Of a DNA stretch of 64,000 nucleotides, positions 26,961 to 34,779 are shown piece by piece. The notes beneath the pieces were generated by a model that searched no databases, was not told where the DNA came from, and was given only the letters and a program-made list of their open reading frames with translations. Position 1 is the stretch's first letter. The number at the start of each line of letters is the position of its first letter. Position numbers and translations under genes: made by a program. The stretch is from Deltaproteobacteria bacterium (lineage in GTDB: Bacteria; Myxococcota_A; Polyangia; Polyangiales; Polyangiaceae), in assembly GCA_016218915.1 (NCBI GenBank), contig JACRCQ010000016.1, positions 146,009 to 210,008 of the forward strand. The letters are read 5' to 3'.

Positions 26961-27438
26961 GCTGTTCTCCTCTTGTACTTTTCTTGTCGTACTTGGATGC
27001 CCCAGGCAGCCATTCGGTGTCGTCGTCGCCAGACGACGGAATCCTCAAGCCTTCCGGGCCGGCCGCGCCCGCCACCACTTTCTCGATGGAAACTACGCCA
27101 CAACAATCGGAGCGCGCCAGCCCGTCTCGAACTGCACATCGAGAAGCGCTGGACGCGAAGTCGACGTCGATTCCCGCACGCGTTCGATACGCTGGCCGAC
27201 GTGGACTGACCAAGCGGCCGAGATGGTCGTTGGCGTGCTGTTGCACGCGGGGCGGCTTCCGCAATCGCCCGGAGTGGCAGACCTTGTTGTGTCGGGTTTT
27301 TAGACATCTTGTGTTCGAACTACCTGCATTGCACGACATGAAGCTGCGTCCTACATACCACCTACGTCGTCGGATGAATTCACGTTGGTGAGCCACTCTC
27401 CGACTCTGAAAACAACCCTGTTCTCATGGAGAATCGAA
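26961..27438. other. 478-bp divergent intergenic region
   Basis: No gene supported. A hairpin CGTCGTC-gcca-GACGACG is at 27021-27038. The last 100 bases (27300-27400) are AT-richer and contain the likely promoter of the Pal-like gene. Confidence 0.5.
27021..27038. repeat. 7-bp stem-loop
   Basis: CGTCGTC, loop GCCA, GACGACG. It lies about 60 bases upstream of the DUF1269 start, in what would be its 5' leader. Confidence 0.5.
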
Positions 27439-27984
27439 ATGAAGACTCACCTCACCCTCCTGTTCGCGTCCCTGGCCATCGCTGTTTCGGGCTGCGCCTC
27501 CAGTCCCAAGCCGAAGGCTGCACAGTCCCCAGCCGCGACCCAGCCGGTTATGACGTCGCAGCTTACAACCCAGCAGCAAGAGGCGGTGAACCGCGCTGCG
27601 GCGGACACGGACGGACTGCGATTTGACAGCGACATCCTGCGCCTCTGCCCCGGGGTCGAGGGGCCTCGATTCGCGTACAACTCCCACACCGTTCGTGAGC
27701 AGTTCCAGCAAAGCCTCGTCGTGCTCGCGGACTGCATGAAAACTGGCGCGTTGAGCGGCAAGTCCCTGCTGACGGTCGGGCACGCGGACCCGCGTGGCGA
27801 GGAGGACTACAATCTTGCCCTGGGCGGACGCCGCGCCGACGCCGTGCGAAGTGCCCTGCAATCGTTGGGGGTCGACGCGAGCCGCGTGGAGGTATCCTCA
27901 CGCGGAGAGGTCGACGCCAGCGGGACGGACGAAGCCGGCTGGGCTCAAGACCGCCGAGTCGATGTCAAGCTGGTCAACGATTGA
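27439..27984 (+). CDS. OmpA-domain lipoprotein, Pal-like
   Basis: 181 residues starting MKTHLTLLFASLAIAVSGCA, a lipoprotein signal. The C-terminal half is an OmpA/Pal peptidoglycan-binding domain: LLTVGHADPRGEEDYNLALGGRRADAVRSAL and the final arginine pair in QDRRVDVKL, with the conserved Asp and Arg that grip diaminopimelate. It tethers outer membrane to the wall. The spacing to the TonB/TolA-like gene (81 bases) and the following TolB-like gene suggests a Pal role in a Tol-like set. Confidence 0.88.
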   Translation: MKTHLTLLFASLAIAVSGCASSPKPKAAQSPAATQPVMTSQLTTQQQEAVNRAAADTDGLRFDSDILRLCPGVEGPRFAYNSHTVREQFQQSLVVLADCMKTGALSGKSLLTVGHADPRGEEDYNLALGGRRADAVRSALQSLGVDASRVEVSSRGEVDASGTDEAGWAQDRRVDVKLVND

Positions 27985-28065
27985 GACTTCGGGCGACCGG
28001 TCGCGGACGTCTGATTCATCGGCAGGCGCCCATGGACTCTGGCCTTCCCCCCATGCGAGGACACC

Positions 28066-28902
28066 ATGAGCAGCCATGATGTGATTCTTCCCCCTCTGCA
28101 TCGCAGTGCGGCAACCAGGAGCCGAGCGGGAGTCGTCACCATCGCATCGGTCGCGCTGCATCTCGGCGTGGGAGCTCTCGCGTGGATGGCGCCGGCCCCG
28201 GCCGACGCTCGAGTCCCGCGTCAAGAGCTGGTCGAAGTGTCGATCGTTCCGGCGCTCGGCCATGCCTCGGGAGCGCTGGGAGGGACAGGAACGCAGCTGT
28301 CGGCTGACAACGCGGCCGGTCGCGCACGCAACAACTCCGTGCGTTCGGCGCCGGAGGTTTCGGCTGGAAAGCCTCCTGCGTCATCGCTCCCCGGCGACTC
28401 TCCAGCCATGGGTTCGCGTCCGGAGTCCACGCCGTACGCCGTGGGCGGGGAGCCGGACAACGAGGCAAAGGCGCTCAGCCACGCCTCAGCTTCGGCCGGG
28501 AACGAAGCCTCAGCGACTGGGGACGACAGCAGCAGCCCTGCGCTTGGCTCGGCGAACGGCGCAACCGATGGGACGGGGAGCGCGCCGCAGGCCAGGATGA
28601 CACCACAGTATGCGGGGCTGTTGGCCGGCTGGTTCGGTGCACGATTCAACGTGCGTGGAACGGGAATCGACGAAGCGGAGCTGTCAAAGCTGGCGGCCAG
28701 CGTCCGCATCTCCATTTCGTCCGACCGTCGCGTGGTCGGCTTTCAGCTCGCTGGATCCAGCGGGAATGCTTCGTTTGACGAGGCTGTGCGAGGGACGCTT
28801 GCGGGCGTGATGTCCTCGGGCGTGCCTCTGCCGTCTCCACAAGATGGCAGTCTTCCTCCCTCATCATTCACGGTGCGTTTTCGTAGCCTCAACCTTCGCT
28901 AG
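28066..28902 (+). CDS. TonB/TolA-like protein
   Basis: 278 residues: short cytoplasmic N-terminus, one membrane helix (about 22-41, VVTIASVALHLGVGALAW), a long Ala/Ser/Gly/Pro spacer (about 60-180) that can span the periplasm, and a C-terminal domain of about 90 residues with SSGNASFDEAVRGTL, the pattern of TonB C-terminal domains. It should couple inner-membrane energy to an outer-membrane partner. No ExbB/TolQ or ExbD/TolR partner is adjacent. It is followed 9 bases later by the TolB-like gene. Confidence 0.75.
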   Translation: MSSHDVILPPLHRSAATRSRAGVVTIASVALHLGVGALAWMAPAPADARVPRQELVEVSIVPALGHASGALGGTGTQLSADNAAGRARNNSVRSAPEVSAGKPPASSLPGDSPAMGSRPESTPYAVGGEPDNEAKALSHASASAGNEASATGDDSSSPALGSANGATDGTGSAPQARMTPQYAGLLAGWFGARFNVRGTGIDEAELSKLAASVRISISSDRRVVGFQLAGSSGNASFDEAVRGTLAGVMSSGVPLPSPQDGSLPPSSFTVRFRSLNLR

Positions 28903-28911
28903 AGGTCCGTC

Positions 28912-30207
28912 ATGAAACGAGCACAAGTCGGATGGGTTCCTGTCTTGATGATGTCGCTGGGCTTTGCCGGCAGCGCTGTTGCCAGCGAGGGGACGCCGGC
29001 GGCCGACGGGCGTGAAGACGACGAAGTCATCGTGGAGGTGACGAGCGCGGTGGCGCAACAACCCCTCATCGTGGTGGAGAGCGTCGAGGACAGCGACCGG
29101 TCGTTGGCGAACCAGGTGAGCGAAATGCTGACGCGGTCCGGGCAATACGCCTCGACGGTACGCGTGCCAGGGGCTGCGGGCGTCGGCGCCCCTGCATCGG
29201 AATGGGCGCCTCTGCAAGCCGCGGCGGTGTCCATTTCCAGCTCGAAGGAGGGTGGTTCGAGGTATGTGCACGTAGCTGTGCGGGTCAAGATGCACCAGAC
29301 GACGCCAGCAGCCAGGACCTACGACGCAATGGGCGACTCGGAGGCCGCGTTGGCTGCGCGAATCGTCGATGGGGTCGTGCTGGACGTGACCGGGGCCAGG
29401 GCGCACATGTCGGGCCGATGGGTGATCACGGACGCAACGACATCTGGCGAGAGGGCCACAAGAGTCGTGTTTCCGTCGGGCAAGAGCGCCTACCGGGTGA
29501 GCCCCTTCGCTGTGATGGCGAGAGGCGCCGACTGGAGCGCTGCGGGCACGGTCTACTATGCGGCGGAAGACCGACGTGGGGTTCTGTCGTTGTTCCAGCA
29601 AGGGGAGGCGGACCCGGTTCGGCTTGCGGCGGGTGGATTCGTTCAGGGGGTGTCGGTGTCACCGGACGGACGCTACCTGGCTGTGTCCATTGGCGAAAGC
29701 GGCGCGACGGGCACATGGGTTGGTACCAGCTTCGACCAGCTGACGCGTGTCGAGGGGATGCCGGGGCATCTTTCCCTATCCCCATCCATCAACGATCGCG
29801 GCGAGGTCGTGCATGCGGTGGGGCCGCCCACCGGACCGTTGGGAATCGAGCTGCGGACAAAGCGCATATCGCCGCCTGGCGTGTGGGCAGCAAGTCCTTC
29901 GTTCTGCTCGACGGCAACCGAAGAGCGCGTCGCGTGGCTATCGAGGGTTGGGAGTCGTCGATGGGATCTGCAACTCACGACCGTCGCGACGGGAGCGACG
30001 TGGACGGTGGCGAGAGACGTGCTGACTGCGGGGTGCAGCCCTGATGGCAGGAGCGTGGCAGCGGCCTCACCCGCGAGCAGTGGGCGGCCGGCTGGAGTTG
30101 ACATCGTGAGCGACCGAGGTGGAGCCAGGAACCGAGTGTGGCAAGGGACCGCGACCTCGATTCGGTGGGGAGAAGGCGAGAGGCTTCCCCTGTCTTCGGG
30201 TGAGTAG
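28912..30207 (+). CDS. TolB-like beta-propeller periplasmic protein
   Basis: 431 residues with a signal peptide (GFAGSAVAS). The N-terminal domain (about 40-170) resembles TolB D1. The C-terminal part carries propeller repeats (VSVSPDGRYLAVSIGE, GCSPDGRSVAAAS). TolB binds Pal and TolA at the septum and outer membrane. Placed directly after the TonB/TolA-like gene with a Pal-like gene upstream, this argues for a second or specialised Tol-Pal set. Divergent enough that motif recognition, not length, is the basis. Confidence 0.7.
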   Translation: MKRAQVGWVPVLMMSLGFAGSAVASEGTPAADGREDDEVIVEVTSAVAQQPLIVVESVEDSDRSLANQVSEMLTRSGQYASTVRVPGAAGVGAPASEWAPLQAAAVSISSSKEGGSRYVHVAVRVKMHQTTPAARTYDAMGDSEAALAARIVDGVVLDVTGARAHMSGRWVITDATTSGERATRVVFPSGKSAYRVSPFAVMARGADWSAAGTVYYAAEDRRGVLSLFQQGEADPVRLAAGGFVQGVSVSPDGRYLAVSIGESGATGTWVGTSFDQLTRVEGMPGHLSLSPSINDRGEVVHAVGPPTGPLGIELRTKRISPPGVWAASPSFCSTATEERVAWLSRVGSRRWDLQLTTVATGATWTVARDVLTAGCSPDGRSVAAASPASSGRPAGVDIVSDRGGARNRVWQGTATSIRWGEGERLPLSSGE

Positions 30208-30321
30208 CTGACCTCACGGCGTCGGGCGTTGTCGTGTGGTGAGATTGATCCGGGGCTGGGCCGCGTCTGGCAGGGGCCAGCCACGGTCGCGCCTCCAGGG
30301 CGACGTACACGTCGGCGAACG

Positions 30322-30789
30322 CTACTCTCGCTTCACGCTGCCCGTAGCCGGGGAAATCGCCTCCTGCTCGGCATCGATGAACGTCCGCAAGGTGTACGCT
30401 TCGAGCGAGGCTACTGCCTCGTCGACCAGCTGGCGTTGCACCCAGGCCATTCGAAGCAGCGTTCGAACCGGTTCGGCGCCCTGGATCGACGCTGCGCTCA
30501 GATCGACCTTGCGCATGGCCCAGTCAGGGCAAAGCCTGGTGAGTTCCCCCTGCTCCACAGACAGGATCATGACTTGACGGTGCCGCGAATCGCTGGCGAT
30601 GCGCGAGAAGAGCGCATCCACCAAAGCGTCGGGACCCTCGATGATCTGGAAGAACAATTCTCCGGTGGCCACCAGAATACCGGTGATGCCGTCACGATCG
30701 TTGTTCTGCTGAGCTTCGAGAGCCAGTGCGTCGATGGCAGCCATGTCCATCGGGTGAGCGAAGCTGCTGATGTAGCGCAGGCGTTTCAT
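30322..30789 (-). CDS. BLUF-domain blue-light photoreceptor
   Basis: 155 residues. The flavin-binding triad is present at family spacing: Tyr6 (LRYIS), Asn30 (QQNNDRDGITGIL) and Gln48 (FFQIIEG), 24 and 18 residues apart exactly as in AppA, with Trp90 and Met92 in the DWAM segment on strand 5. BLUF domains bind FAD and switch hydrogen bonding of the Gln upon blue light. It is a stand-alone BLUF with a C-terminal helical extension, so it must act through a separate partner. Upstream lies the LysR regulator on the other strand. Confidence 0.92.
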   Translation of the reverse strand: MKRLRYISSFAHPMDMAAIDALALEAQQNNDRDGITGILVATGELFFQIIEGPDALVDALFSRIASDSRHRQVMILSVEQGELTRLCPDWAMRKVDLSAASIQGAEPVRTLLRMAWVQRQLVDEAVASLEAYTLRTFIDAEQEAISPATGSVKRE

Positions 30790-30835
30790 GCCGTGGTCTC
30801 CGAGTAGGTCCGGTCAGGGTAGTCCAATCCGGCCA

Positions 30836-31044
30836 TTGCAGGACGCCATCCGATCCGAAGAGCGCAAGGTGGGCGCGCCCATCTACCTGGACTGGAGCGG
30901 CGAGCTCGGCAAGGCCCTCAAGATCACCAAGGGAGCGAGCAACATCGTTCTCGTGGGCGAAGATGGCAAGGCCATGCTGACACACGAAGGGGGGCCGGCG
31001 CAGAGGTCGAAGCGAGAATCATGAGCGCCCTGCGCAAGCTGTAG
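30836..31044 (+). pseudogene. Redoxin/thioredoxin-like C-terminal fragment, frameshifted
   Basis: The frame reads EERKVGAPIYLDWSGELGK, then ASNIVLVGEDGKAML, as in the C-terminal half of thioredoxin-fold proteins. At the run of six Gs at 30989-30994 the frame changes: removing one G gives GAGAEVEARIMSALRKL and a stop at 31044, a proper C-terminus. The N-terminal catalytic half is missing, its place taken by the BLUF start region. A sequencing error could explain the G run but not the missing 5' half. Confidence 0.5.
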
Positions 31045-31059
31045 CGTATCATCGCCCCC

Positions 31060-31959
31060 ATGGAGTGGCTGAACTACCACCACCTGCTCTACTTCTGGGT
31101 CGTCGCTCGCGAGGGCGGCTTGACCCAGGCGAGCAAGGTCCTTCGTCTCGCCCACCCGACCCTCAGCGGCCAGATCCGGCAGCTCGAAGAATCCTTCGGA
31201 GAAAAACTCTTCGATCGATCCGGACGCAGACTTGTTCTGACCGACGTCGGAAAGACGGTCTTTGGCTATGCCGACGAGATCTTCTCGCTGGGCAACGAGC
31301 TGATCGACACGATCAGACAGCGGCCGACCGGACGTCCTGCCCGGGTCCACGTGGGCATCTCCCACGTGCTGCCCAAGCTCGTGGCGCGTCGCCTGCTGGA
31401 CCCCGCCCTGCAGCTGGCCGAACCCGTTCACCTCGTGTGCCACGAAGATCGCTACGATCGTCTGCTCGCCGCGCTCGCCGTCCACGACCTCGACGTGATT
31501 CTCACCGATGCGCCGGTCGCACCCGGAACCAATATCCGTGCCTATGGGCACCTTCTGGGCGAATGCGGCATCACCTTCTTCGTTGCACCGTCGCTCCACG
31601 CCTCGTGTCGCGGGCGATTTCCGAAGTGCCTGGACGGAGCGCCGTTCCTCGCGCCGGCCGATGGGACCTCGTTGCGCCGCTCGCTCGAGCAATGGTTCAC
31701 GACCCAGGCAGTGAGCCCGCGCATCGTTGCCGAGTTCGACGACAGCGCGTTGCTCAAGACCTTCGGCGGCGATGGCGTCGGCGTGTTCGCGGCGCCCTCC
31801 GTGGTCGACGCCGAGGTCAAGGCACATCACGGTGTGGAGGTGCTCGGACGAACGCAAGAGGTGCGGGAGCGGTTCTATGCGATATCAGCGGAACGCAAGC
31901 TGAAGAACCCGGCGGTAGCGGCGATCTGCGCGAACGCGCGGTCGACCCTGTTTCATTGA
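31060..31959 (+). CDS. LysR-type regulator, NhaR-like
   Basis: 299 residues. It begins MEWLNYHHLLYFWVVAREGG, the NhaR hallmark, followed by the LysR winged helix (LTQASKVLRLAHPTLSGQIRQLEE). The effector domain occupies about 90-295. NhaR responds to sodium and controls nhaA and related genes. No antiporter gene is next to it. The start follows the redoxin remnant by 15 bases. Confidence 0.92.
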   Translation: MEWLNYHHLLYFWVVAREGGLTQASKVLRLAHPTLSGQIRQLEESFGEKLFDRSGRRLVLTDVGKTVFGYADEIFSLGNELIDTIRQRPTGRPARVHVGISHVLPKLVARRLLDPALQLAEPVHLVCHEDRYDRLLAALAVHDLDVILTDAPVAPGTNIRAYGHLLGECGITFFVAPSLHASCRGRFPKCLDGAPFLAPADGTSLRRSLEQWFTTQAVSPRIVAEFDDSALLKTFGGDGVGVFAAPSVVDAEVKAHHGVEVLGRTQEVRERFYAISAERKLKNPAVAAICANARSTLFH

Positions 31960-31995
31960 GTGTGTCTGCCGGGTCCGAGCCAGCGCGGCGAGGGT

Positions 31996-32970
31996 CTAGG
32001 GCAGGCGATGGTTTCGGGTGCGACCGGGAAGCAGATCGAACGACGCGCCCAGCCCCACGAACAGGAAGTGAAGCCAGTTCTTGGCGTAGTTGGAAGGGTC
32101 GGTGTTGGTTGCGCCGCCACCGAGGTATCGAACATTCAGAAAGGCGTCGGCCTGAGGGTGGACGCGGACTCCCGCACGCACGGATGCATCGAGGATCGCT
32201 CCGACGGTTTCGTTGTCGGACCCGTTGAGGACGCTGATGGGAGCGTAGATGCCGTCTGCCTCGAATCCGAGGAACGACGCGCGTCCAAGGCTCACTTCGC
32301 CACGAACCTTGAGTGCGGGCACGAACCCCACGCTCTTGGTCCGCGAAAAGGCTTCGCCGTCGAGACGCGTGAACCTGTAGTCCGCGTTTCGGATCTGCCC
32401 GGTGAAACCAACGGAAAAGTACCCGGCATTCCCGGCGAACAGCTCGTTCAAGTAGCTGAGTCGATAGAACGGGAACGCGAACTCGGTCCGCACCGGATGT
32501 CCTGCTGCGAATGTCACACCCTCGTAGCGCTCATCGGTCGAGGGGGTGTGCACGCCCTCGGTCGAGAGGGGCTGGTACAGGAAGATCACCGTGTGCCGCC
32601 GCCCAAGCTCGAGCTCTGCGCTCCAGCGCGTGTAGAACGCAAGATTGTCCTGGCCCGCAGCGGATCGGAAGTCGATTCGGGTTGCCCCTGGACCGAATTC
32701 ACCCCGGTTCGACAGCACCGCAAGTCCTCCCCCCTCTGCCACGAGGCGCACCTGGTAGTCGGAAAAGGGTCGGGTTCGGAACGTGGTCCACGGTGAGGGA
32801 CCGAACAGGGAGCTTCCAACGAGGTCACCGCAGTCCACGGCCCCCGGGGCGCAGACGGCTGGATCGCAGGGGGCTGACTCGCAGGCGGGGGCGGGCGAAG
32901 AGACGGTGAGCGCCACGGCTGCAAGCGTGATCCGGATGCCGATGTGGAACGCAGAATTCGCCGGGATCAT
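31996..32970 (-). CDS. Predicted outer-membrane beta-barrel protein
   Basis: 324 residues with a signal peptide ending PAPACES. The mature protein has alternating amphipathic strands with aromatic girdles (FYTRWSAELELGRRHTVIFLY, FAFPFYRLSYLNELF) and ends with strand-like LHFLFVGLGASFDLL, as in barrel proteins. A short Cys-rich N-terminus (CDPAVCAPGAVDCG) precedes the barrel. No family name can be given. Convergent with the NhaR-like gene. Confidence 0.6.
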   Translation of the reverse strand: MIPANSAFHIGIRITLAAVALTVSSPAPACESAPCDPAVCAPGAVDCGDLVGSSLFGPSPWTTFRTRPFSDYQVRLVAEGGGLAVLSNRGEFGPGATRIDFRSAAGQDNLAFYTRWSAELELGRRHTVIFLYQPLSTEGVHTPSTDERYEGVTFAAGHPVRTEFAFPFYRLSYLNELFAGNAGYFSVGFTGQIRNADYRFTRLDGEAFSRTKSVGFVPALKVRGEVSLGRASFLGFEADGIYAPISVLNGSDNETVGAILDASVRAGVRVHPQADAFLNVRYLGGGATNTDPSNYAKNWLHFLFVGLGASFDLLPGRTRNHRLP

Positions 32971-33223
32971 GATGCACTACGATGCAGAGCTGACCCGGAG
33001 TGTTGCTGGAACGATCCAGTCTCGATGCACGGCGCTTCCGGATTTCGCGGACGCACCCCGCAGCGCGCAGCCGGATCCGATGCCCAGGTAGCTCCCCCGG
33101 ATGGCCGAGGATGCGCCAGGGACAATGGCGCGAACCTGCCCGGGTACCTCTGGCGCTTGCTTCGGACGTGGACTTCGTGTTCTCCTTGATCGTCAAGCTC
33201 GATCCGGCTCAGGAGGATGCGTC
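32971..33223. other. 253-bp intergenic region
   Basis: Divergent region between the barrel gene and the knottin-repeat lipoprotein. The only clear element is the strong ribosome site AGGAGG at 33211-33216. No gene seen. Confidence 0.4.
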
Positions 33224-34471
33224 ATGCGTTCCAGCGCTCTCGTTCGGTTCGTTTCCTTTGCTTGCCTCTGCTTGCTCGCCAGCTGCGGCGGCTCCACGGA
33301 AAACGACAACCAGCAGACCGGCGGGGCCGGAGGCCTGGCAGGCTCAGGAGGAAGCGTAGCCAAAGGCGGCTCCGCAGGCAGCACGCCCAAGGGCGGCGCA
33401 GCCGGCACCCCGTACACGGGCGGCTCGGGCGGCACAACGACGTGCCTCAACGAGGGCTCCTCATGCACCTTCAGCTATCAGTGCTGCTCGTCTGCCTGCT
33501 CAGCGGGAATCTGCATCAACCCTGATGCCGGGTGTCTGCCTGACGGCGTGCCCTGCAACGGACCGTGCTGCTCTGGGGCGTGTACAGCGGGCTACTGTGG
33601 CTGGAGCGTTCCCGACACAGGGGTGTGCAAGGGCGACGGCTCCTGGTGCAGCGCGTCCTACGAGTGCTGCAGCGGGAGCTGCTACAACGGCTACTGCGGG
33701 TGGGGGCCACCGGATGCCGGGTGCAAGTTGGACGGCAACTGGTGCTACGGGTCGTACGAGTGCTGCAGCGGGAGCTGCTACAACGGCTACTGCGGGTGGG
33801 GGCCGCCGGATGCTGGGTGCAAGTACGACGGCAACTGGTGCAAAGAGTCGTGGGAATGCTGCAGCGGCTACTGCAGCAACGGATACTGCGGGTGGAGTCC
33901 TCCGGATGCCGGGTGCAAGTACGATGGAGAATGGTGCTACGGGTCATACGAGTGCTGCAGCGGTATCTGCAACAACGGCTACTGCGGCTGGGTGTACCCG
34001 GACGGCGGCTGCAAGGCGGACGGCAACTGGTGCTACGGGTCGTACGAGTGCTGCAGCGGAGTGTGCTTCAACGGGTACTGCGGCTACGTGAAGCCTGACT
34101 CGGGGTGCACGCCCGTGGGTTCATGGTGCAACGGGCCGTGGGATTGCTGTACGGGCATCTGCAACTACAACCTATGCGACTACACGGTCATGGACGGCGG
34201 ATGCAAGTCCTACGGCGAATGGTGCAACGGGTCGTGGGAATGCTGCTCAGGGATGTGCATGGGCAACATGTGCCAGGACAACTACGATGCCGGATGCCAC
34301 CCCGGGGGCTCGCCATGCAGCAGCTGGGACCAGTGCTGCTCGCAGACGTGCCAGGCTGGCAAGTGCATGGGGGACACGCCTCCGTGCAAGCCCGACGGGA
34401 GCTATTGCTACACGTGGAGCGACTGCTGCTCTTCGATCTGCCAGGCAGGGACCTGCATCAGCGCGCCATGA
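33224..34471 (+). CDS. Lipoprotein with eleven knottin-type cysteine repeats
   Basis: 415 residues. The start ATG at 33224 has AGGAGG eight bases upstream. Lipobox CLLASCG, then a Gly/Ser/Thr linker to about residue 75. From there eleven consecutive repeats of about 30 residues follow, each with six cysteines in the order C-x6-C-x5-CC-x3-C-x4-C (for example GCKLDGNWCYGSYECCSGSC then YNGYC). This C-C-CC-C-C framework is that of inhibitor-cystine-knot mini-proteins. The repeats are separated by Pro-Asp rich turns. It should sit on the cell surface as a rigid, disulfide-rich array; binding or toxin-like activity is only a guess. The next gene overlaps as ATGA. Confidence 0.85.
   Translation: MRSSALVRFVSFACLCLLASCGGSTENDNQQTGGAGGLAGSGGSVAKGGSAGSTPKGGAAGTPYTGGSGGTTTCLNEGSSCTFSYQCCSSACSAGICINPDAGCLPDGVPCNGPCCSGACTAGYCGWSVPDTGVCKGDGSWCSASYECCSGSCYNGYCGWGPPDAGCKLDGNWCYGSYECCSGSCYNGYCGWGPPDAGCKYDGNWCKESWECCSGYCSNGYCGWSPPDAGCKYDGEWCYGSYECCSGICNNGYCGWVYPDGGCKADGNWCYGSYECCSGVCFNGYCGYVKPDSGCTPVGSWCNGPWDCCTGICNYNLCDYTVMDGGCKSYGEWCNGSWECCSGMCMGNMCQDNYDAGCHPGGSPCSSWDQCCSQTCQAGKCMGDTPPCKPDGSYCYTWSDCCSSICQAGTCISAP
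33640..34050 (+). repeat. Tandem ~96-bp coding repeats
   Basis: Near-identical units within the lipoprotein gene, for example the block starting tcctacgagtgctgcagc recurring with few changes, each encoding one six-cysteine module. High nucleotide identity between neighbours suggests recent duplication or gene-conversion turnover. Confidence 0.8.
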
Positions 34472-34779
34472 AGCGCGAGCAGAAGAAGCCCCTGATCGGG
34501 ATCGTCATAGGCGCGGTTCTCACCGCCCTCGCTCCCCTCGTCGGCCTGCTCATCACCATCGCGTCGGTGAACCGCTCGTTCGCCAAGGTCGAAGGAAACA
34601 GCGTCGACCCCGCGGACAAGGCCAAGGTGCTCGCATCGGGTATCAGCTCGTCCATGAACGCCACCGCGATCGGCATCGGCCTCGGCGCCCTCGGCCTCCT
34701 GGTGCTGGTCGTCTCGATCCTGCTGTTCCTGCGCGCCACTACCTCCCAGCGTCAGCCCCCGTCGGAAGGCACTCCGTGA
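34468..34779 (+). CDS. Two-helix membrane protein, MotA/TolQ/ExbB-like in part
   Basis: 103 residues beginning at the ATG that overlaps the previous stop. Two membrane helices (about 10-31 IGIVIGAVLTALAPLVGLLITI and 66-88) flank a soluble loop VDPADKAKVLASGISSSMNATAIGIGLG, which resembles the proton-channel core motif of MotA/TolQ/ExbB subunits but is far shorter than those proteins. It is coupled to the knottin-repeat lipoprotein, implying a shared job. Its 3' end overlaps 41 bases of the convergent GldG-like gene. Confidence 0.5.
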   Translation: MKREQKKPLIGIVIGAVLTALAPLVGLLITIASVNRSFAKVEGNSVDPADKAKVLASGISSSMNATAIGIGLGALGLLVLVVSILLFLRATTSQRQPPSEGTP

